Assembly (NCBI GenBank): GCA_009700485.1
Contig: WLLZ01000001.1
Location: forward strand, 1 to 56,788
Direction of reading: 5' to 3'
From: Actinomycetota bacterium
GTDB taxonomy: Bacteria; Actinomycetota; Actinomycetes; S36-B12
DNA length: 56,788 bases
The translations under genes and the position numbers were made by a program. Position 1 is the stretch's first letter; every line of letters begins with the position of its first letter. Positions 50,882-56,788 of this stretch are shown piece by piece. A model generated the notes under the pieces. The model was not told the DNA's origin. It did no database searches and saw nothing but the letters and a program-made list of their open reading frames with translations.

Positions 50882-52441
50882 ATGTCCAAACAGGCACCGA
50901 CCCTGCCACCCATGGGCGCACTTGGATTCCTTCGATTTACCTGGCGCCAGTTAACCAGCATGAAGACCGCTTTGATTTTGCTATTTTTGCTGGCAATCGC
51001 AAGCGTGCCGGGGTCAATATTTCCGCAGCGAGGTAATAACCCGTTGCGAGTTAACGAGTGGATTGCTGACAGCCAAACCTTTGGACCCGTCTTCGATGCA
51101 TTTGGATTTTTCGATGTTTATTCCTCGCCATGGTTCGCGGCTGTGTATTTACTGCTTTTTATCTCGCTGATTGGTTGTGTATTACCTCGGACGAAGGTGC
51201 ATTGGCGAGCCATGTTTGCCCCCCCGCCTCCGGCGCCACGCAATCTACTTCGACTGCCAGAGTCGATGTCATTTGAAGTCAGCGCTCCCGCCGATGAAGT
51301 TTTAGCGCGCGGCCGTAAGTATTTATCAGGTAGACGCTGGCGCCTGCTGGTAGCCGAAAACTCCGTAGCAGCCGAAAAGGGCTATCTGCGCGAGACTGGA
51401 AACCTGCTGTTCCATTTCTCGCTAATCTTGATTTTAGTTGCCATCGCCCTTGGCGGTCTTTTTGGCTGGAAAGGCAATGTCATCGTTCGCACGGGGCAAG
51501 GGTTTTCCAATACTTTGACCCAATATGACGCTTGGGGCGGTGGGCGATTCACCGGGGCATCGCGGTTGTCACCGTTTGCGTTCACCCTCGATAAGTTCAA
51601 TGTTGAATTCGATCGGAGTGAGGCCCAGCGGGGTTCTCCGAAACTATTCGAAGCTGATGTGACCTATCGCGGCTCACCGGGCGCCGCTGCTGAGAATGCT
51701 CGCATCGAAGTTAATATTCCGCTTGAGATCGATGGTGCAAAAGTCTTTTTGGTCGGTCACGGTTATGCACCGCATTTTGTAGTACGAGATGCGGGTGGTG
51801 AAATAACATTTGACGACACCGTCGTCTTCTTGCCGCAGGATGGCAATTTTACGTCTACCGGAGTGGTAAAAATCCCGGATTCGGACCCGCGGTTGGGTTT
51901 CCAGGGTATTTTCGTACCAACCGCAGCGTCAAATAACTTGCGTGGACCGATTTCGACATTCCCTGGCCCGGATGATCCTGCCGTTTTCATGTCGGCGTGG
52001 CGCGGCGATTTGGGGCTAGATAATGGTGCACCGCAAAGTGTGTACCGACTAGATACCGCGGCCATGGAGCAGATCGGAATCGTGGCTTTACGCCAAGGTC
52101 AAACTTGGACCCTTCCCGATGGTTCGGGGTCTATTGCCTTCACTGGCTTTGAGCGTTGGGCGTCATTTCAGATCGCATACGATCCGGGCAAGGAGGTTGC
52201 CTTACTTGGAGCTGTGCTGGCAATCAGCGGCTTACTATTGTCACTATTCATTCGTAGACGTCGAGTTTGGATCACTGCGACGACCAATTCCGAAGGCGTT
52301 ACTGTGGTGCACCTTGCAGGGTTGGCGCGCATTGAATCTGCTGATCTGCCCGGTGAACTAGAGTTGATTCGCGGTGCCGTCAGTGATTTACCGGACACCG
52401 CGTCGGCAACATCTACTAACGAAACTAGGGAGCAAAAGTGA
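50882..52441 (+). CDS. resB: Cytochrome c biogenesis protein ResB
   Basis: 519 residues, ATG 50882. Three N-terminal helices (ALILLFLLAIASVPGSIFPQ; AAVYLLLFISLIGCVLP; HFSLILILVAIALGGLFGW), a large extracytoplasmic domain (about 200-435) and a final helix (about 440-460, AVLAISGLLLSLFIRR). With CcsA/ResC it carries haem across the membrane and ligates it to apocytochrome c. Coupled by a GTGA overlap to ccsB. Needs haem, which the local haem locus can no longer make on its own. Confidence 0.95.
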   Translation: MSKQAPTLPPMGALGFLRFTWRQLTSMKTALILLFLLAIASVPGSIFPQRGNNPLRVNEWIADSQTFGPVFDAFGFFDVYSSPWFAAVYLLLFISLIGCVLPRTKVHWRAMFAPPPPAPRNLLRLPESMSFEVSAPADEVLARGRKYLSGRRWRLLVAENSVAAEKGYLRETGNLLFHFSLILILVAIALGGLFGWKGNVIVRTGQGFSNTLTQYDAWGGGRFTGASRLSPFAFTLDKFNVEFDRSEAQRGSPKLFEADVTYRGSPGAAAENARIEVNIPLEIDGAKVFLVGHGYAPHFVVRDAGGEITFDDTVVFLPQDGNFTSTGVVKIPDSDPRLGFQGIFVPTAASNNLRGPISTFPGPDDPAVFMSAWRGDLGLDNGAPQSVYRLDTAAMEQIGIVALRQGQTWTLPDGSGSIAFTGFERWASFQIAYDPGKEVALLGAVLAISGLLLSLFIRRRRVWITATTNSEGVTVVHLAGLARIESADLPGELELIRGAVSDLPDTASATSTNETREQK

Positions 52442-53406
52442 GTTCGACGCAATTGGCCGCGGCGAGCAACGCAGCGGTATACGCCTCAATGGTTACCTTA
52501 ACTTTTGCAATGGTGTCCTTTGCGATTTCATTTGCCTCTGGCCGGCGCCGAGTCGCTGTAGTGGCACCTGCGCCGGTCGAAATAAATTCGTCAGGTAGCA
52601 CGGCCGTGTTAACCAAGTCGGCGGTGTTAACGACGTCGGCCGGAGGCGCGCCGCCCGATGACCAAACCGGTAGACGTTCGGCAAATATCGGTATGTCCTT
52701 AACGTGGTTGGGTTTCGTGTTGCTGCTCGCTGGAGTGGTGTTGCGCGGAGTGTGGGCGGGACGAGTGCCATGGGGAAACATGTACGAATTCTCGATCACC
52801 GCAGCATTGGGAATTCTCGGAGTGTTTTTACTTATTTCACTACGCCGAGACGTGCGCTGGCTCGGCCTTTTTATTGTTATCCCAGCGCTGTTGACCTTGG
52901 GCCTAGCGGTGACGGTGCTTTACACCGAGGCGGCTCAATTGGTGCCTGCGTTGAAGTCCTATTGGCTGATCATTCACGTGTCGGCGGCGATCATCTGCTC
53001 GGGCGCATTCACGCTGGCGGCTGCCACCGCTGGGCTGGCATTGGTCCAATCACGAGCAGAGCGGCGCGGTAAGTCTGGCCTTGCGCGGGTGCCTTCGGCT
53101 GAAAAACTGCGTACTTTGACTTATCGAATACTCGCATTCGCGTTTCCGCTCTGGACTTTTGCGGTAGTCGCTGGAGCCATCTGGGCGGAAAATGCGTGGG
53201 GCCGGTATTGGGGGTGGGATCCAAAGGAGACTTGGGCATTTATCACTTGGGTTATCTACGCTGCATATTTGCACGCCCGCTCAACGGTTGGCTGGCGCGG
53301 AGACCGGGCCTCCTGGGTTGCTATCGCGGGCTGGGCGGCCTTCATCATTAACTATTTCGGGGTGAACATCTTTATTAACAGCTTGCACTCGTACTCAGGG
53401 GTTTAG
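52438..53406 (+). CDS. ccsB: Cytochrome c biogenesis protein CcsA/CcsB (ResC)
   Basis: 322 residues from GTG 52438. The haem-handling WWD motif is WGRYWGWDPKETWAFITW, flanked by helices with conserved His in IIHVSAAIICSGA and INSLHSYSGV. An N-terminal helix (17-38) precedes a 40-residue linker that is longer than in many relatives. Works with ResB as System II synthase. Confidence 0.95.
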   Translation: MSSTQLAAASNAAVYASMVTLTFAMVSFAISFASGRRRVAVVAPAPVEINSSGSTAVLTKSAVLTTSAGGAPPDDQTGRRSANIGMSLTWLGFVLLLAGVVLRGVWAGRVPWGNMYEFSITAALGILGVFLLISLRRDVRWLGLFIVIPALLTLGLAVTVLYTEAAQLVPALKSYWLIIHVSAAIICSGAFTLAAATAGLALVQSRAERRGKSGLARVPSAEKLRTLTYRILAFAFPLWTFAVVAGAIWAENAWGRYWGWDPKETWAFITWVIYAAYLHARSTVGWRGDRASWVAIAGWAAFIINYFGVNIFINSLHSYSGV

Positions 53407-53430
53407 GTCTAAGTCGCACTTAGGCAGGCA

Positions 53431-53733
53431 TTAAGCCTCGCCGCGGCGCTCGCGCATGCGTCGGCGCCACGCCTCTTCGTCAAGGCCCTTTAAGAATTTG
53501 GGGTCATCATCTGGGGCAATTGGCCCACGGCGCCGAAATAAGCCACCGGAAGCAGGTCGCGGACGGCCCAGGAAGAACCACAAGATCCCACCGATTAACG
53601 GAATGAGCACCACCAGTGCCAACCAGAGCATCTTTGGCAGGGTGCGGGCTTCAAGCCGTGGGGTGCGCAGCACATCAATGATGAATGAGATGTACATCGC
53701 GACGAGAACCAAAACTCCAAGGACCCGCAGCAT
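53431..53733 (-). CDS. PLDc_N-type small membrane protein
   Basis: 100 residues from the ATG at 53733 with GGGAGG upstream; the frame to 53805 is unsupported. Helices at about 2-18 (LRVLGVLVLVAMYISF) and 32-55 (MLWLALVVLIPLIGGILWFF), followed by LGRPRP, match the N-terminal two-helix module of cardiolipin synthases, without the phospholipase domains. A cytosolic basic tail follows. Common near ccs genes; function unknown. Confidence 0.85.
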   Translation of the reverse strand: MLRVLGVLVLVAMYISFIIDVLRTPRLEARTLPKMLWLALVVLIPLIGGILWFFLGRPRPASGGLFRRRGPIAPDDDPKFLKGLDEEAWRRRMRERRGEA

Positions 53734-53881
53734 GAGCACACCTCCCAGTTCATCGTAATTCAAGGATTCAGGTAATGGTTTATAGAAATAATAACGCTTG
53801 CCCACGCATATTAACGAACACCCGTGGCATTCGCCAGCCGCGGTCTCGGGTTAGAGCCACCGGGTGCCGTACTCTGTTAAC

Positions 53882-54229
53882 GTGAGAACATCGGGGTGGG
53901 CGGTTATTCGCTTCACCGTACTTCGATTGTTGCTCTTTGGATTCGTGTGGCTGCTTATTCAATTAACCACCCCACTTCGGGGCCTGCTGGCCGCCGTGGT
54001 TGCGCTGCTGATCTCCGGGGTCATAAGCGTGGCTGTGCTTGATCGGCAGCGCGCTGCAATGGGCGCAGTTTTATCCGGCTTCTTCGGCCGGATTAATGCT
54101 CGCATCGATGCATCAACACGCGCAGAAGACGAAGCAGACGATACCCAGAGATTAAGCGAGCAACTAGGCCGGAGGCTAGGCGAGGGCGATCAAGATACCC
54201 AAGCCGAGACCGTAGAAAAGAACGAGTAA
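53882..54229 (+). CDS. DUF4229-type membrane protein
   Basis: 115 residues from GTG 53882. Helices at about 8-30 (IRFTVLRLLLFGFVWLLIQ) and 37-58 (GLLAAVVALLISGVISVAVLD), then a charged cytoplasmic tail. Its last 54 bases overlap the 3' end of convergent menA. Conserved beside menA in actinomycetes; function unknown. Confidence 0.78.
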   Translation: MRTSGWAVIRFTVLRLLLFGFVWLLIQLTTPLRGLLAAVVALLISGVISVAVLDRQRAAMGAVLSGFFGRINARIDASTRAEDEADDTQRLSEQLGRRLGEGDQDTQAETVEKNE

Positions 54230-55045
54230 TCCAGTCTGCTTCAGCGCCGGGATCAGCGCCGGCCCGGTTGCGCCACTAAGAATCAAGCGAATCGGTGCAA
54301 TGAGCAAGATGACAAGCGCTAAGAGAACCAGCCAAGAGGTAAGTGCCGCAGTGATCAGCGTCGTGATTGCTGTGGTGATGATGCACGCAACATAAAGTGT
54401 GCGGGTGCGCTGGTCGCCAATTCGAACTGCGAGTGTGTTCTTGCCGGCTTGCTGGTCACTTGGTAGATCGCGCAGGTTATTGGTGACAAGAACTGCGCAG
54501 GCAAGTGTGCCGACACCTATGGAGGCGATAAACGCCGCGAGGGTAATCGTGCCCGCCTGCACGTAGCAGGTTCCTACCACGGGCACCAGGCCGAAAAAGA
54601 TAAGGACGAACACCTCGCCAAGACCGTGGTAGCCGTATGGTTTTGGGCCACCGGTATAAAGCCAGGCGGCGCTCACGCAGGCAAGGCCAACGAGAAGCAG
54701 CCACCATGCTTGGGTAGCGATCACCAGTGCCAGCCCGGCAAGGCACGCGATGCCGAACGCAATAAGAGCGGCTAGGCGAACACTTCTAGGGCTGGCCATA
54801 CCCTGACCTACCAGCCGAACCGGGCCAACGCGATTGTTATCCGTGCCGCGGATTCCATCGCTGTAGTCATTCGCAAAGTTGACACCAATTTGCAGGGCTA
54901 ATGCGACCAATAACGCCAAACAGGCACGGCCAATTCGCAGCGAGTCAGCATTGATGGCTAGGCCGGTTCCGACAACCACCGGTGCGATTGCCGCGGGTAA
55001 AGTGCGCGGACGCGATCCTTCGACCCATTGTCCTAGCGTTGCCAT
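54176..55045 (-). CDS. menA: 1,4-dihydroxy-2-naphthoate polyprenyltransferase
   Basis: 289 residues. UbiA-type prenyltransferase with NFANDYSDGIRGTDN (first Asp-rich motif) and LRDLPSDQQAGKNTL (second), with about eight membrane helices. It attaches a polyprenyl chain to DHNA to make demethylmenaquinone in the membrane. Its start overlaps the menE end by 13 bases, so menE-menA are cotranscribed on the minus strand. The 3' end overlaps the DUF4229 gene. Confidence 0.95.
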   Translation of the reverse strand: MATLGQWVEGSRPRTLPAAIAPVVVGTGLAINADSLRIGRACLALLVALALQIGVNFANDYSDGIRGTDNNRVGPVRLVGQGMASPRSVRLAALIAFGIACLAGLALVIATQAWWLLLVGLACVSAAWLYTGGPKPYGYHGLGEVFVLIFFGLVPVVGTCYVQAGTITLAAFIASIGVGTLACAVLVTNNLRDLPSDQQAGKNTLAVRIGDQRTRTLYVACIITTAITTLITAALTSWLVLLALVILLIAPIRLILSGATGPALIPALKQTGLLVLFYGLGLGILIALA

Positions 55046-56241
55046 GGAAGCCTTCCCGATTGCGTTGCGATCATGCTGATTACTTCGCGATCAATTTTGC
55101 CATTTGGCAACATTGGCAGCTCGGTTTGAACGATGACATGACAAGGTACCGCTGCCGGCCCAAGTCGTTGTTGCACGATCGCTTTTACGACGGCTTCAAT
55201 TGTTGAGGTCGAAGAGGTCTCGACCGCGGCGACAATCGAAGTTTCGTCACTAGGGCCCGCCATGGGTAGCACCAACACGGCTGTCACCTCAGGAATATCG
55301 CTGATCACCTTTTCGACCGCACCAGCTGAAACGTTCACGCCATTGATATTTATCACGTCGTCAGCGCGTCCTAGGATCGTTACGAACCCGTCGGCATCGA
55401 CGCTGCCATGGTCACTGGTGATAAACCCGGCGGCGGTGAAGTGCAGTTTGGTCAATTTCGGTTCAAGCCGGTAACCGGTTGCCAACATAGGCCCGCTGAT
55501 TACCAAGGTGCTGGAGGATTCCGAATAATTTTCTACCTTCACTCCGCGCAGCGGGCGACCGTCAAAAACGCAGCCACCAGATGTCTCAGTCATGCCGTAC
55601 GAGGTCACCAGGTGAACTTGGTTGTCCTGGGCGCTAGCGCGGGTGCTGGCTGCCAAAGGTCCAGCGCCGATCAGAACCAGCGCACAAGCTTGTAGTGCAG
55701 CGACACCTACGTCGTCAGCAAGCAGGCGGCGAAGCTGGGCAGCGACCAGTGAAACGTGGATTTGGGCTCCGCTTGCTCTTTCTACAGCGTCTGCGAAAAC
55801 TGCTGACGTAAATGGCTGCGCACCACCAAGGCTAGCGACCGCAATTGGATCTCTCCCACTTGCTAGTGCACGTACGGCGACATTAAATCCACCCATCGAA
55901 TGCAATGGAAGCGTTGCAATCCACTGGGCGTTGGCACCGTTCACCACGTTGTCCAGCGCGGTTAGCCCGGCCGCCGTGAGCAGCACGCCTTTAGGCTGAC
56001 CCATTGAGCCGGAAGTGGCCAACACCACCGCGACCTCGTCAGATTCAAGGGGCTGGCTTACGTCATCGGGTAAACTCGCAGCACGTAATCGACCGACGTA
56101 CTCGGTAGAGATGGTCGAACTAACCATTGGCAGGGGGGTAATTGCCGGGCCGACTCCAGTGAGAGCCATGCGCAATGGGTCCAGCAACGCTGTGAGGCCA
56201 GCGGGGCCCGGTGGCACTAGAACTGAAGTCAATGGACGCAT
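55033..56241 (-). CDS. menE: o-Succinylbenzoate-CoA ligase
   Basis: 402 residues from the ATG at 56241 (the frame to 56478 is antisense to menB). Short ANL ligase typical of actinobacterial MenE: VVLATSGSMGQPKGVLLT, ATLPLHSMGGFNVAVRA, TSYGMTETSGGCVFDG, GRADDVININGVNV, and C-terminal Lys in LPNGKIDRE. It activates OSB in menaquinone synthesis. Only 37 bases separate its start from divergent menB. Confidence 0.93.
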   Translation of the reverse strand: MRPLTSVLVPPGPAGLTALLDPLRMALTGVGPAITPLPMVSSTISTEYVGRLRAASLPDDVSQPLESDEVAVVLATSGSMGQPKGVLLTAAGLTALDNVVNGANAQWIATLPLHSMGGFNVAVRALASGRDPIAVASLGGAQPFTSAVFADAVERASGAQIHVSLVAAQLRRLLADDVGVAALQACALVLIGAGPLAASTRASAQDNQVHLVTSYGMTETSGGCVFDGRPLRGVKVENYSESSSTLVISGPMLATGYRLEPKLTKLHFTAAGFITSDHGSVDADGFVTILGRADDVININGVNVSAGAVEKVISDIPEVTAVLVLPMAGPSDETSIVAAVETSSTSTIEAVVKAIVQQRLGPAAVPCHVIVQTELPMLPNGKIDREVISMIATQSGRLPWQR

Positions 56242-56278
56242 CGCACCGAGCGTAGGACCTCGCGATAGCGTTCCCGAC

Positions 56279-56788
56279 ATGGATACCCGAACCAGATACT
56301 TATTGCCCCCGGTAGTACCTGCTGGTTCACCGGCATTATCCGACCCCTCGTACTCGTCGATTAATCCCGGCTGCGAGTGGCGGCAGATCGGTGAGTACCG
56401 AGATATTCGGCTTGAGGTTTCGACGGGCGAAGACGTCGGTATCGCCAAAATAACAATCAACAGGCCAGAGAAGCGCAATGCGTTTAGACCGCCGACCCTC
56501 TTCGAGCTCAGTGATGCACTTAATTACGCACGTGATGACGATTCAATCGGCGTTATCATCTTGACCGGGCAGGGCGACTGGGCATTTTGCTCCGGTGGAG
56601 ATCAGATCATTCGCGGTAATGATGGCTACATCGGCGACGATGAAGTCGCCAAGCGCGGTGTTGGTCGGTTAAATGTCCTGGATCTCCAGGTCCAAATTCG
56701 CCGCACACCGAAGCCGGTTATTGCCATGGTCGCCGGTTACGCCATTGGTGGCGGACATGTGCTGCACGTGGTTTGTGATTTGACCATA
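56279..56788 (+). CDS. menB: 1,4-dihydroxy-2-naphthoyl-CoA synthase, 5' part (runs off the window)
   Basis: 170 codons are visible from ATG 56279. After a variable leader the crotonase fold begins: ITINRPEKRNAFRPPTLFEL, GQGDWAFCSGGDQ, GYAIGGGHVLHVVCDLT, the oxyanion-hole glycine and MenB signature. It cyclises OSB-CoA to DHNA-CoA. The downstream active-site Asp region lies outside the window. Divergent to menE with overlapping promoter space. Confidence 0.93.
   Translation, partial: MDTRTRYLLPPVVPAGSPALSDPSYSSINPGCEWRQIGEYRDIRLEVSTGEDVGIAKITINRPEKRNAFRPPTLFELSDALNYARDDDSIGVIILTGQGDWAFCSGGDQIIRGNDGYIGDDEVAKRGVGRLNVLDLQVQIRRTPKPVIAMVAGYAIGGGHVLHVVCDLTI

Overview
The window is one contiguous stretch of an actinomycete chromosome of moderate GC content. 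Evidence for the lineage is a mycothiol gene (mshB), a tiny bS22-type ribosomal protein, a BldC-like HTH protein, Rex, the menaquinone genes menA/menE/menB, a ResB/CcsA cytochrome c assembly system, and several membrane families typical of Actinobacteria (DUF4245, DUF6542, DUF6113, DUF4229). Gene order matches two blocks known from Mycobacterium and Streptomyces: uppS-phoH-fum-glpX-xseBA-ispH-ychF-typA-mshB-fdxA-dapC, and ppx-proC-HTH-bS22-epimerase-acyltransferase-serB-grx-rex-hemD-ccs-men. Most intergenic gaps are short and many genes overlap, so the genome looks compact. A streamlined aquatic actinobacterium is plausible, but that is inference.

Layout. 1-11309 is housekeeping: end of uppS, a PIN-PhoH protein, a secreted lysozyme-like protein behind a probable cyclic-di-AMP riboswitch, class I fumarase, FBPase II, exonuclease VII, IspH, RmuC and YchF. 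11302-13246 is the one disturbed region: a VOC (glyoxalase-like) gene broken by a frameshift and a stop, two copies of a roughly 280-bp repeat, a doxX gene behind a strong promoter with a MarR-type operator, and a 26-bp-arm perfect inverted repeat. 13247-21426 holds typA and a five-gene oligopeptide ABC operon with an internal hairpin after the binding-protein gene. A convergent S9 peptidase follows and would suit digestion of imported peptides. 23546-31038 carries mshB, a VanW-domain protein, cysS, ferredoxin, dapC and citrate synthase. 31248-32118 encodes an anchored extracellular protein and a 73-residue protein with serine at every third position.

32115-38383 carries radA, a Cys-rich protein, ppx, a P-type ATPase and a TIM-barrel isomerase. 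It is followed by a 31-bp tandem repeat array ending in a terminator-like hairpin. 38733-46406 has a TetR regulator, proline dehydrogenase beside proC, the HTH/bS22/epimerase/acyltransferase/HAD-phosphatase block, an acyl-CoA synthetase and a glutaredoxin-like protein. 46505-53406 runs rex, a SUMT-HemD fusion, a phosphatase, a thioredoxin lipoprotein, ccdA, resB and ccsB. The hemA, hemC, hemB and hemL genes that relatives keep around hemD are absent here. 53431-56788 has two small membrane proteins, menA, menE and the start of menB.

Most striking for follow-up: the perfect Ser-x-x repeat protein, the missing heme genes beside a cytochrome c assembly locus, the tandem array with alternative hairpins, and the duplicated element near doxX.
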